From Cryptomeria japonica (lineage: Eukaryota; Streptophyta; Pinopsida; Cupressales; Cupressaceae): a stretch of 64,000 bases of DNA. Under the pieces are notes generated by a model, which saw only the letters and a program-made list of their open reading frames with translations, did not search any database and was not told where the DNA came from. Where the stretch lies: assembly GCF_030272615.1 (NCBI RefSeq), contig NC_081412.1, forward strand, positions 106,669,796 through 106,733,795, in the 5' to 3' direction. This document shows positions 10,560 through 21,999 of the stretch, in pieces. Made by a program: the position numbers and the translations under genes. Positions within the stretch are counted from its first letter, which is position 1; the number at the start of each line of letters is the position of its first letter.

Positions 10560-12658
10560 CTGCACCTATGTTGTGTTAGGGGCATCCCTCCCCTCACAAC
10601 CTCCATGTCTGCGAGATCCACCCTATTGTGCACTGGATGCATAACTAGGAGCCTGCTAAGCTATTGGAATTGTCGCAAAGTACAAATCCCTATAATAAGT
10701 GGCCCGCTCGGACTGATAGACAAGACTATAGATTTTCTCTCTTGTCACTCCATGTGTGGTGACCTATCGTAGGGTCTACATTGTCTCCTCTCCCTGGCCC
10801 CAACGATCCCTCTCAATATCTCGCTCAGCTACGAGTTGAGCAATTTATGTCTGTGTCACCTGTAAACCCTATTGAGCACTATCCCTCTCGTCCATGGCAC
10901 TACCCCTCTCAGCTCTAGCCAAGTCTCGCTCTAAAGACATCATGGTCACCTATCTCTGCAATTGTGTCGCCTATGCATGGGCCTGTGTAAGTTGACCCTG
11001 TATCCTCGGAAGCATGGCCTATAAACCTGCCAATTGTGTTTGCTGCTAATATGGAGGCACTCTAATCCGTACCATCTGTGGTTGTGACGACTGCAAATCC
11101 TAACCACCAACCTATTGAGGGGTAGGCGGTGGAATATCCTTTGTCAATAAGCAAGTGGTTGCACATCATCCTCCTCCCCCTCCTCAACTTCCATCCCTCC
11201 AAATCCAATCAACCATCCTCCTCCACCAACCTCCTTAGACTCAATCTCCTCATCGAAAGAATCATCAATCGCCCCCTCAGATCCATCATCACCTGAGCTC
11301 TCCTCAACCTCCACTATAGCAACATCCTCGGCCCACACTATCCCTCCTTGTCCCAACTATCCCCTCCACCCACCTCCTCTCCCCCTCACACCCTACTAGC
11401 CACCCCTCCTATCTCCTCCTCAACCCCCACCACCACCTACTCCCCAGTCATGACCAATCACACCACCTCTACCTCCTCTCCCACCCCTCCTGCCTCTCCC
11501 TCATCCTCGCCTGCCACCTCAACGACCTCCACCTCAGCCTGAATCATCATCATCGACCTCCTCAAGTGCAATAATAGGCTCTTTTGTCCCTATAAGTCAT
11601 GGGAACTTGTGTGTCAGAAAATATTGAGCAAACTCAGTTTTCATGCCCACATCAGATACGTCCACCTATATATTCCATACACAAAAGCACAAGAAGTAAA
11701 ATTCATCTCGGGCTATGGCAAACTCCAGCATCGACCCCCAATCAATCCTCTCCTTGTGTACCCTAACGCACAGTCATCCCCTGCGACATAGGTTGCACAT
11801 GACCAAACTATCAATAGAGTCGAGGAAGAATGAACTACTCTACAACATAGGGGGTCCTACCCAACAAAAACCTGCTCTAAAAAAAATTTGGCACCTCAAA
11901 TCCATCCTCGGGCCAAGGCTCACAAAGTTGATACGACCTCCATGCCTATATATCCATATCTCCTAATGACCACCTCCAAAACTCCAACTTCCTGAGCATG
12001 GGTTGGGAAGTGACCTGGCTATACATCATCACATAGGGTGCTCCTATTGGTATGAATCTATCCCCAATCAAATGAGTCACTTCTATATGCTCTCGTGCCC
12101 AAATCTGTAGTAGGGTGAACTTGGTAGCTAAACTGGTCGCCTCGTCATAGACAATCTGGTGGAGCTCATGATATAAGTGAGTAAGCAGACATATACCCCA
12201 AGCATATCATGCGTGCAACTGCAGCATCTGTCGTAGAACCCAACCCCATCCAACCAAAAAACCATGAGCCCTCCTATTAGGAATCAAGAAGATACTGATC
12301 AAGATTGCCAATACTGAAGGGAGCAAGGCATAGCTATCTATCATGTCTGCCAAGCCACTAAGTAACCTAAAATATGAGGATCGTCGAACACCTCCCGCAA
12401 AGCATATGTCCTGCCAACCTCCTCCACATCATACATGACCAACTCTCTTGTAACTGGAATCTGATAGACGTCCTCAGGTGTCACTATAATCTCACCCATC
12501 GATAAATCAAAGGTGTTGTGCTTGTTGTGCCACCTCTCAGTCAGCGTGGTGAGTAGACCCCTCTTCTTATGACAGGAAGGCATCTCTAGCATGTGTATCA
12601 AACCACAGGCCTCAATAACTGCTAAATCATCAGTAGTTAAACAATCTCTCATCAACAA
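10560..12658 (-). pseudogene. Antisense plant-mobile-domain gene of element E
   Basis: The clearest start of the three PMD genes. Minus-strand Met at 12658 opens a 105-codon frame with LLTTLTERWHNKHNTFDLSM, then GEIIVTPEDV, the PMD signature with its conserved Trp intact. After a frameshift near 12350 the protein continues with PNRRAHGFLVGW, YAWGICLLTHLYHELHQIVY and LLQIWAREHI, matching the C copy closely. An acidic Gly-rich tail follows (about 11356-11144) and then degenerate sequence to about 10560. Antisense to the element's PPT/LTR direction. PMD proteins of Arabidopsis act in silencing and genome stability; the function of the transposon-borne form is unknown. Not intact. Confidence 0.78.
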
Positions 12659-12769
12659 GGTCTTCAGGTATTATATAAGTTTTATCTATCCTAAGCAATC
12701 AAGCAATCAATAATCAAACAACAAAGGTATCTATCAAGTGACAATGGATCAATCAAACAAAAACCATAT

Positions 12770-13215
12770 CAAAATATAGCTTCATATCGAGAATTAATCA
12801 ATCAATCCTATATCGAAAACCAAAACAAGTCCCATATCAAAAACCCAAATCAATCCCATATTGAAACCAAATCAAGACCTATATTAAAAAACCAAGTTCC
12901 ATGTCAACAAAAAGATCCATATCGAAGACCAAGTATCATATCAAAAACAAGCACCATATCGAACACAAGAATCATATCGAATCAGGACCCATATCAAAAC
13001 TTGACTCATACCAACCAAGAACCATATCGAATCAGGATCCATATCGACAAACAAACCCATATCGAAAATAGATCCATATCAAAAACAAACCCATATCAAA
13101 AATTGACCCATATCAACAAGTGACCTATATCGACCTTGAAACATATCGACAATGACCAACTTGATCCATACCAAAAATTTGAACCATATCGAACTGACTC
13201 ATATTGACAACCGAC
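12770..13215. repeat. Degenerate minisatellite, CCATATCGAAAAC unit
   Basis: Around 20 imperfect copies of CCATATC(A/G)AAAAC with variable spacers, just upstream (in antisense sense) of the PMD start. Confidence 0.85.
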
Positions 13216-13371
13216 TCATACCTGCCCGCAACACAAAAATCAGCAAATCAACATCACATTGTCACAAACAAAACAAACCGATGCATTGACGGGGTGTAAA
13301 ACTTCATAACAAACCTAAAAATAAAAATTGCACATGTCAAAAATTTCTTAAAATTCAAAAAATTGTGCATT

Positions 13372-13640
13372 GTCTCATATGCGCGGAAATAGACAGCATA
13401 TGTGTTGTTTCATATGTTTTATTTTATCCATCAAATGTGCTAGTTTAGCAATCATATGCGCTAAAATATTTATCATATGCACGAGAATAAACTTCATATG
13501 CACTAAAATCCTAATCATATGTGCTAAAATCATAATCATATGTGCTAAACTGTCTATCATATGCACTACAACAATATTCAAATGCGCAAAAAGAAAATTC
13601 AAATGCGCTAAAATAAAAATCATATGCACTAAAAAATTCA
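13372..13640. repeat. Minisatellite with TCATATGCGCTAAAAT unit
   Basis: About 12 units of 18-24 bp. The overlapping frames on both strands (13370-13648) are repeat translations. GCGCTAAA words also occur, inverted, in the leader at 16065-16095. Confidence 0.9.
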
Positions 13641-14368
13641 AAAAATAAAAAAGGTAGAAAAAGCAAACCCTTGCGCTAAAAATTTGATAAATCTACCAAA
13701 ATCAACTAAAATCTAAGCTAAAAATTCACAAGAAGGGTTAGAAAATCGAACTCACCAGTGGGTCGTACTCCGGTGGCCTCTGAAATCACCGAACTCGCTC
13801 AAATTGATGAAGATGGTAGGGGGTGTCATTTCTCCTCTCCACTCTAGAGCTCCAATTCTCAACTAACAAGTGCACAAATGAGGTGGAAATGGGCCCTTGG
13901 AGGCTTATATAGCTCATGTTGACAGAGTCGGCTGTAATGCCTCGGTGGACATGTGGGGCATGTGTGTGTTATCCGCAAATAGTCCTAACCCCATTTTTTA
14001 CATATCATTTTTAATAAAATCTATCGAGCGACAAAAAATTCAAAAAATTTTAAAATCCCCAAAAAGCAAAAAAAATTAAAATCCAAAAAAATAAAAAAAT
14101 TTAAAAAATCGAAAAAATTTAAACATCACTAAAAATTCAAAAATCGTTGTGCTTCACATTGCTCTCTCGAAAACCGCATTTTTTCTCAATTTATCGCCCA
14201 AGGGGGCATATCATCATTATCATATCGAATTTCCATATCAGCATAATATCAACAGAATCACATCAGCGTATCATATCAAAATCAATTTTTCATATCCAAG
14301 GAATCATATCGACAATTATGGCGACAACATCATATTGAAAAAAATTTGACGACAAATTAAGCGTTTTT
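13641..14368. other. 3' untranslated spacer of element E
   Basis: A-rich, with homopolymer stretches (14030-14140); no gene seen. Confidence 0.5.
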
Positions 14369-14414
14369 CTTTGAACCAACATGTGGTCACATGTTGACTC
14401 AAAGAGGGGCAAAA
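14369..14414 (+). promoter_or_regulatory. PPT of E with upstream hairpin
   Basis: The PPT is AAAGAGGGGCAAAA (14401-14414). Bases 14369-14404 form a near-perfect hairpin: CTTTGA pairs with TCAAAG and CAACATGTG with CACATGTTG, 15 of 17 positions Watson-Crick with essentially no loop. This is one of the strongest cases in the window. Confidence 0.8.
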
Positions 14415-15980
14415 TGTAGACACCTAAAAGTTGTACAATGAATTAAGTGAATTTTATTCATTTAATTATCCCTAATTCTTCCAATTAATTAAATTAAGAT
14501 TTAATTAATATCCCTATTCTTCTAATTGACCTTTTAATCAAACTAAAGATTTGATTAAATCTCCTTCTTCTATCTAAGCCATTTAATTAAATTCACATAT
14601 CATTAAAAAACTCCATTTATCCCCTTTCTCATTTTAATTAAATCTACATTTAATTAAAATCCCCTTTTGCATTTGAATAAATCAAAATTTATTTGTAAAT
14701 CCCCCCACTTGCAAAATCCTACAAATGCAAGTTGCATCCCTTTTGGCTAAATTAAATCATTTTAATTTAACTAAAAATCCTATTTTCCCTCACCCACTTG
14801 CATTCTCCTACATCTCCCACTTGCCTCAATAATCATCTTTCTAGAAGTCTCCTAATCATGTCTAATCTCCTAATCATGTCCTTTCCCTAAATTTGGGGGA
14901 GTCACTTCTCCAAATTTGGAAGAAAGTCTTCAAAATGCATTTAAGACTTTATCTATTTCAACAAGTTAATTTGTTGAGTCTTTCAAACATTTAAGGCTCT
15001 TACATAAACCACTAGTGGTTTTCCTCTTTGGGAAAGTTAGCCTCCAAAGTCTTCAAAAGTCATTTAATGCCTCTTACAAGCCCACACCCCTTAGCAATTA
15101 TGGTTGTCCCTTTAACCATTTTCCCATGTTGTACAAGAGTTTACCTCTTGGGTAATAGCATGCCTCCCTGGTTAATGACATTATCCAATTATGTCACTCA
15201 TTGAGGTTATCCCTAATTGCTTGCTTAGCATCTAATGCTTATTTAACAGCCTCTCAAGCCCTCTCAAGGTGACATTTGTCAACTTGGGATTGGATTGAAT
15301 CTCTCCCATGGATTGATAACTTTCAATCTTAGCCCTTGTTGAGATTAATCAATCTCAACCATCCATTTCTCTATTTTGCCTATAAATAGAGCTCATTTCT
15401 TCAATTCAAGGATCTCAATCTTGTGCATCAAAATTATAGTCTTTTGCAGGTTATTAAAGGAGCTCATTGGTCACCTTCAAGCATCTAAGTCTTCAAGCAT
15501 TAACATTATAGAACTTATCATTTGCATCATGCTTTAGGTCATTTTAGTTAGCTTAATTTCATATCCATTACTTAGTTTTCATCTTCATCTAGCTTACTTA
15601 GCTCATCTTAATCTTCAATTTAGAATTAACATAGCTTCATCTTATCTTCATCATCTTGATCATATCTAGTTTTGCATCTTGCATCCTTAGTTTTCATCCA
15701 TCATCTCACCATTAACTAGGATATCACTTGCATCCATTTTGATCCTAGAATCATCATTAAAATCGCGTTCTCTAGGTTGTCATCTAAGAGATCAAGTATT
15801 CTTCCAAGTAAGGGTCACCTTGAATCTTGAAGATCTTTAGGGATAGAGGAGCATGGAACGATTTTGAGAGTTTTTGGTTCACTAACTTGTTTTGTGATTT
15901 CTAACTCTAATGCAATATTTCATGTGTATGTTTGAGATGATTTCCCCTCTTGCAAGCTAATACCATATTTCTGGCATACA
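14415..15980 (+). repeat. LTR of element E (shared by tandem copies)
   Basis: Starts TGTAGACACCTAAAAG after the PPT and ends GGCATACA before a PBS. The U3 has AT-rich TTAATTAA-type palindromes, like F and B. TATA box TATAAATA at 15381-15388. Confidence 0.85.
15381..15388 (+). promoter_or_regulatory. TATA box in the E LTR
   Basis: TATAAATA in the context GCCTATAAATAGAGC; same relative place as in F. Confidence 0.6.
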
Positions 15981-16010
15981 TTAATTGGCTCCCACTATGG
16001 GGCTAGACCC
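15981..16010 (+). promoter_or_regulatory. Primer-binding site of E, first copy
   Basis: TTAA then TTGGCTCCCACTATGGGGCT directly after the LTR end. It resembles the B PBS (GGCGCCCACCATGGGGC). The tRNA species is not assigned. Confidence 0.65.
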
Positions 16011-16126
16011 CTGAAATCTCAAAATTTCTAATATTTTTTTTCCGCAGGTTCACGCCTAGACCACAGTTTAGCGCATTTGATAGTTTAGCGCATTTTTCCG
16101 CATGTTCACACCCAGACCAATTTTTT

Positions 16127-16247
16127 ATGTGTATGTTTAAGATGTTTTCCCCTCTTGTAGGCTAATACCATATTTCTGGCATACATTAATTTTGCCCACC
16201 GTAAGGCTAAACCCCTGAAATCTCAAAATTTCTAACATTTTTTTGCA

Positions 16248-16249
<2 letters not shown>
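16127..16249 (+). repeat. Second copy of LTR end plus PBS (205-bp tandem duplication)
   Basis: The stretch 15922-16045 (LTR terminus, GGCATACA, PBS, CCCCTGAAATCTC, TTTCTAA-poly(T)-GCAG) recurs from 16127 at a 205-bp offset, with a damaged PBS (TTTTGCCCACCGTAAGGC at 16189-16206). Confidence 0.85.

Positions 16250-16302
<53 letters not shown>
16250..16302. repeat. (CT)26 microsatellite
   Basis: A pure CT run right after the duplicated PBS segment. Confidence 0.97.
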
Positions 16303-16304
<2 letters not shown>

Positions 16305-17058
16305 CTTCTTTCCCTCTCCCTCTCTCACTCTCCCTATCCTAAAATAATGTTTTGGATATCCAATATTCGATACCTATGAGAAAGGGTGCCAACAATTTTT
16401 TTGGCAACCATAGGAAAAGATATCAGATATAATCAATATTTTCTTGTTGCAGAGAAGGGATGTTATCGATATTTTCATAGACAACCTATATATGTTCACA
16501 AAAATAACATTAATACGTGTGTTCCTTCTCAAGACATGTGTCCCTCCTTTGGGACACTTGTCTTTTCCCTTTGAGTTGTGGAATCTTCTTCCACTTGGCT
16601 CTCTTTGGCATGCCACTTGTCTTCTTTGAGGACAAGTGTTGCATTTTGGGATCCCCTCTCCTTCCTCTCATCACATATTTAATCCTCCTCATTTTAGACC
16701 AAATCACCCACCTTTTTTAATCATACCGTCATAATGCCTAAATAATCTCCCTCTCATCCATCTTCATTCCATGCATCACCACTCAACCCATATCCATTAT
16801 TATTTTTATAAAATCCATTTATCATTGCATCAATATCATGGAGCAATATCAAACATCCATAGAATTCATCAAGCATATATAAAAATCGAGGAACTATCAA
16901 ATCTAAGCGAGATTTTGGTTTGCATTTGCTATTTCATTTGAATTTCGTTTTCATTTTATCATTCTAATCTTGAGGTGTATGATGTCTTGTGCTTGTTTGG
17001 TTAATTGGCTTTATTTTTAGCCCTTAGTTTAGCACACACATTTTTCATCGCACAAAAT
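16303..17058. other. Leader-type sequence of E
   Basis: No supported reading frame. Overlapping short frames on both strands at 16374-16720 lack family motifs. GACAAGTGT words recur at 16550-16640. Confidence 0.4.
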
Positions 17059-17213
17059 TTGTGTGTGTGTGTGTACATATGTGTATATATGTATGTACAC
17101 ACACACACACACACATAGACACACACACACACACGTGTGTGTGTGTGTGTGTGTGCAAATACACATACACATACACATACACATATATATATACATATAT
17201 ATATATATATGTA

Positions 17214-17251
<38 letters not shown>

Positions 17252-17299
17252 CATATACATATATATGTGTGTGTGTATGTGTGTGTATATGTATATATG
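17059..17299. repeat. TG/CA/TA compound microsatellite, left part
   Basis: Alternating purine-pyrimidine DNA with (TG)n, (CA)n, (TA)n blocks. Continues at 28249 on the far side of element B. Six overlapping frames here are all repeat translations. Confidence 0.95.
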
Positions 17300-18356
17300 T
17301 GTCGTGCTCTGTGAAGTGTACCTGTACCTGCAAACACAATGCACTCAATAAATCATTACAAGCAATGGTTAGTGAATTAAATCAACGAAAGATAAAACCA
17401 TAGCTAATCGATCTATTGCCTCCTAGTAAATGCGAGTATGAATTTTGCTCTCAGATTTGGTTATGCAAATTCTAGTGACCTGATTACACTTAGATGGAGG
17501 ATTTGAATGATGAAAATGCATGATCTAGCAAGAATAGCATGATTAAGCTATTGAATTCATGATTGATCTAGAAAATGAACTAAGATTAAGATGCAATTAA
17601 GCTAAAATTGAGCATGATAACATTGCTAAAATGATAAACTAGAAGCTAGATGCCTATAGTAACAATGCATAAGATGAAAATGAGATGGGATCAAATGATA
17701 TGCAAAAAGATATGAAATTGGGACCCTTTGTGCTCCAAAATGAGGTCTATTTATAGATTTTCCAAGGCTAAGGGTGATGTGGCAAGAATCAACGATCAAG
17801 ATTGATCTGAGGATATCAATGGTTAAATTGGAGGAGGTTGGCAAAGGGAGTTGGATTAAAGGGAACATTGTCATCTCTATGGTGACAAGTGTCAAGAGGC
17901 TTCTAGAAGAGGGTGGATGAAAGGGAACACTTAGTGAAAAGTGTCACAAGGTTCTAGAAGATGTTAGATGAAAGGGGACATGATGGTAGGTAAAGTGGGT
18001 TAGGTTTAGGAATGGTTAGGTTTAGGAGTGGTAGAAGTTAGGAGAATTTGAATTTAAAAATTCAAATATTGTGAAAATGGTTAATTAATCTCAACAACTC
18101 ATGAATTTGATTTGTTTTAATTAATTATGGGATTTAGAAGAATGATTTGATGGGGAGAATTAATTAATTTGAATTAATTAATCAAAGGGGATTATTGAAG
18201 TGAACTTATTAAATAAATCCTTAGATTTATTAATAAGTAGATGAAAGTGGAGGATTTAATCAAATTGTTGATGAATTCAATTAAATTGGGAAGGGGGATT
18301 AATTAAATAATTGCTTATTTAATTAATTATCTTTAGACCATTTTTAGGTGTATACA
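17300..18356 (-). repeat. 3' LTR of element B
   Basis: Pairs with 27192-28248. On the plus strand it reads TGTCGTGCTC to GTGTATACA; in element orientation it starts TGTATACACC after the PPT. Length 1057. Its first 110 bases differ from the other copy at about five positions. TATA box on the minus strand at 17748-17755. Confidence 0.93.
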
Positions 18357-18402
18357 TTTTGCCCCTCTTTGAAGCGAGGTGTGATAACACGTTGATTCAA
18401 AG
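18357..18402 (-). promoter_or_regulatory. PPT of B with upstream hairpin
   Basis: Minus-strand PPT is AAAGAGGGGCAAAA at 18357-18370. Bases 18367-18402 fold: minus-strand CTTTGAA pairs with TTCAAAG, then inner GTGT with ACAC; 13 of 17 positions pair. Same layout as E with several arm changes. Confidence 0.75.
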
Positions 18403-20091
18403 AATAATCTCATTTTGATGATGATATTGATTTGATAGGATGACCCAGTTCTTGATTGCTAAATTCCAATATGATGATGCCCCCTCGGGAGATCAATTGA
18501 GATAATTGATCTTTGGAGTTTTGCGAGATTGATATCTCGATAGATTTGATTTGATTTCTGCAACTGTGGTTGATGAAAATGCGAGTTCTTCGATTAGCTT
18601 GATTGCTTAGATTGATAAGATTGATAAATCTTGATTGATTAAATTGAGAAGATCGAGATTCAATCTGGTTTTAGGAATGACACCTCCTATATAAGACAAA
18701 GATGATCAAAGTGTCTGGTTTCAGGAAGGATTCATCCCGTATAAGACATGATCAGAGCATCTGGTTTCAGGAAGGATACATCCTGTATAAGACATGAATC
18801 AGAATCGATTAGGTTTGGTTGATTGATTTGATTTGATAAGGTTGATTAGATAAAGAAGTGACATGTTGTTGATATCAAGTTGCAGAAATATTTGGATATG
18901 CTGATTGTTGATTCTATTTGAGAGGGATAGCATAAGATTTGGGCTAGCTTGATAATATCATGAGAGAGATAAGTTATCATTCTGATTGCATTTACACTTG
19001 TGATGATACTTTGATGATTCCTACGATATATTTAACCTTGGATAAAAGGAGCTTTTAGGATCCATGCAAGAATGAAATGCAATGGAATGCAAACTATGAC
19101 CAGACCAGTCACTGGATTATTTTGTTTTGTCATCATTGAGCTTTTGAAATGTGGGAAGTGAATGCAAACATCGATGGTATAATTAAACCATGATGACCTC
19201 AGCACTATTTTCTTGGATTTTGATATAGCAAGTTAGAACAAGCATCGAGGTATAATTGAACCAAGATGACCTGAGTGTTGCTTGCGTAAAACAGGCAGTA
19301 ATAATCATTTCAATACACAAATTGGAAATGTCTTCAATGATACTTTGATGATCATGTCCCGAGACAAATTTGCACATATTAATGATTAATTTTCAGATAG
19401 TAGACAAGAAAAATATCATGTTTCTTCCTTGTTCCTCTAGCCAATGACATCTTGGAGGCACTCAAAAATCATGATAGCGAAAAGCAATTATAGAAAAGTT
19501 GAACAATCATGTTACAATCATTATCGAAAAGATATTATCCATTGAAAAGTGTGTGATGTGCTTAGATTGACTTCGTGATAGCTTGATAGTTGCTAGTTTG
19601 ATCTCGTGTTCAACGTTGGATGTGTCTCAATTTTCACTTGATAAGAGTTGTCTAACTGTTGTTCTACCTATTTGATTAAGCTCAAAATTGATCAAGAGCT
19701 TGCCCCCAGCTAGGTGTAGGATTTTGCCCCAAGCCTAGAAACAAAGTTGTTATGATATATCCCATGATCCAAACCATGGTGAGAAGCCACCTGGGATGCT
19801 TGCGTATGTACAAAGTCTTGTTTATGATGGTCAGCGCTGATGGAAAATGAATGAATGCAAGCAAAAAAATGCATGAACTAATAGATGGAAGAGCTAGCGG
19901 ACAGATAGCACCTGTTTGCCAAGTTTTCACCATCTATTTTTATTGCACTTTTTCTAATATTTGGTTTTTTTCTTTCTTTTTTTTCTTTTTCACTTTTTTG
20001 GATTTTTCTGATTTTTCAATGTTTTTTATTTTTTTGCTTTTTCATTGTCTTTTTTTTTTTCTTTTTCACTATTTTTTATTTTTCTGATTTT
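18403..20091. other. 3' untranslated region of B
   Basis: No gene. Contains a 50-bp repeat in three copies (TCTGGTTTCAGGAAGGAT, about 18668-18810), a two-copy repeat around GGTATAATTGAACC (19170-19290), and a T-rich tract (19965-20090) that is A-rich in the element's sense strand, directly after the pol stop. Confidence 0.6.
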
Positions 20092-21110
20092 TCAGACATA
20101 AAACTTTTTCAAGTGCATGTTATTGATGGGTTCTTCGAGCTGATCTCCATCTTGTGTTGATAGTTGATATGCTCCTGACCCAAATATTGTTGTGACCACA
20201 AATGGACCTAACCAGTTCGGTTCAAACTTTCCTTTCTTTTCTCATTCTCCCTGGTTGCATGGATTTTCTTTTAGCACTAGTTCTCCCACTTGAAAGACTC
20301 ATGGTTTGACCTTATGATTATAGCTCTAGCACATTCTTTGTTGATATACCTTTAGATGATCAAAGGCATTGTGTTTGCATTCATGGATCAGTTCTAACTC
20401 TTGTAGTCTAGATACTCTTTGTTCTTCATCTGGGATGAGACCTTTTAGTGATACACATAGAGAGGGTAACTCTACTTCGATTGGTAATATGGCTTCTGAC
20501 CCATTTACAAGAGAGAAAGGTGTGGCACCTATTAGTGTGTGGATACTGGTGCGGTAGGCCCAGAGAGCAAGATTTAGTTGAATATGCCAATCTTTGTCAG
20601 CATCATTCACTGTCTTTTTGAGGATTTTTAGAATTGTTTTGTTAGATGCTTCTGCCTGTCCATTTCCCTGTGGGTAATATGGTGTAGAGAATCTGTGTTG
20701 GATTTTGAACTTCTCACATAACTCTTGTACATCTTGATTCTTGAATGGTCACCCATTATCAATGATAATGGTCAATGGTATTCCATAGCGACAAATGATA
20801 TAATTCAAGATAAATGCAGCAATTTGTTTTCCTGTGATATTGATGAGAGGTACCGCCTCAATCCATTTTGTAAAATATCTTGTAGCTACCAGGATGAATT
20901 TGTGTCCATTAGATGAAGAAGGATTTATCTTTCCTACTAGATCAAGACCCCATTGATAGAAAGGCCATGATGTTTTTAAAGCATGTAGTTCTTGTGATGG
21001 TGCATGGATCAAGTTTCCATGGATTTGACATTGTTTGCATGTTCTAGCTATTTTAAAAGAATCTTGTTCCATAGTCGGCCAATAATAGCCCAAGCATATG
21101 AGTTTCTTCG
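20092..21110 (-). pseudogene. Integrase of element B
   Basis: Minus strand, C-terminal part of pol. Reads from GYYWPTMEQD and the zinc-binding CKQC pair, through GLDLVGKI (first catalytic Asp), the second Asp in IIIDNG (about 20752), a stop right after it, then LALWAYRTSIHTLIGATPFS and the C-terminal GPFVVTTIFGSGAYQL, ending NNMHLKKFYV with the stop at 20092-20094. No chromodomain follows. Additional stops occur near 20325 and 20250. Function in life: cDNA insertion. It is the best reference in this window for the damaged integrases of A and C. Confidence 0.88.
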
Positions 21111-21459
21111 AAAGGGTAAGACCACTTGAATGAGTGCCACAAATGTCATTATGGACTTCATGTAAGGCCTTCTCAGATTCTTCTTGTTCAAGACATCTTA
21201 AGAGAGTATCGTCTAGACCTCATTTAAACAGGGTATCTGCGATGAGAGTATAATGAGAGGATTGGCGAAGAAAGTTTCTCTTTTGGTTTTTTGATAGGTC
21301 AGGAGGTAGGATATTGTCTTTCAAGTATGTATAGGTTTGGCCATAGCGAGAGGAATCATGTCCAATAAGTTGACAGATGGTTTGGAAATCAGGACAATTA
21401 AAGGCAGGATGAAACAACTCTCCAACCAGGAATTCGTAACGTTGTTGATTTTCTTGTGT

Positions 21460-21999
21460 CTATAGGAGAGAAGCAAGTGTAGCCATGGCGTCTGCTACTT
21501 TATTATCATTTCTGGGAATTTGCTCAAAATTTATTTTGACAAAGTACTTCTTGATATCATCCACCATCTTTTTATAAGGCGTGAGTTTGTCATCTTTTGT
21601 TTGATAGTCATCATTGATTTGATTAATGATGAGCTGAGAGTCTCCAAAGACTTGAAGTTGTGTTATATTCCATTCTACAGCCATTTTAATACCTGTTACC
21701 AATGCTTCATACTCTGCTATATTGTTTGTGCATGGAAAACTTAATTTGTATGCTTTAAGGATTATATGCCCTTGTGGTGTGATGAATAGAATTCTTGCTC
21801 CTGATCCATGTTGTGTATATGAACCATTAAAGTATATTTGCCATGATTTTGTTGTGACTATTAGGATATCAGCATCAAGAAACTCAATCTGTAGAGGATG
21901 GTCATCTTGAAGTGGTGTTTCTGCTAGTTGGTCTGTGATGACTTGTCCCTTGATAGCTTTTATGTCAACATATTCGATATCAAACACGCTTAGAATCAT
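21460..21999 (-). pseudogene. Archaeal-type RNase H (aRNH) of element B
   Basis: The second RNase H, typical of the Tat lineage. A 179-codon open stretch: the DIEYVDIKAIKGQVITDQLA junction, YFNGSYTQHGSGARI, CTNNIAEYEAL, FGDSQLIINQI and PRNDNKVADAMATLAS. Catalytic positions: the first Asp is replaced by Asn (YFNGS instead of the usual YFDGS), Glu in EYEAL present, Asp in GDSQ present, last Asp in NDNKVADA present. So one of the four metal-binding residues is lost. It sits between RNH1 and integrase. Downstream (21220-21417) a connecting segment is still legible. Confidence 0.88.

Larger units (their letters stand above)
9239..17058 (+). mobile_element. Element E: tandem LTR element remnant
   Basis: Contains a 3' internal region with an antisense PMD gene (9239-14414), an LTR (14415-15980), and a PBS plus leader (15981-17058). 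Because the single LTR has a PPT on its left and a PBS on its right, it joins the 3' half of one copy to the 5' leader of another, as in tandem or recombined elements. A abuts its left end; a microsatellite, then B and C, abut the right. No gag or pol of E is visible in the window. Confidence 0.65.

Noticed and set aside
13370-13648. 92- and 88-codon frames on opposite strands
   Set aside because: Both read the same 18-24 bp tandem repeat.
17001-17403. Six overlapping frames of 83-115 codons
   Set aside because: Translations of the TG/CA/TA microsatellite (His-Thr, Cys-Val, Tyr-Ile repeats) on both strands.
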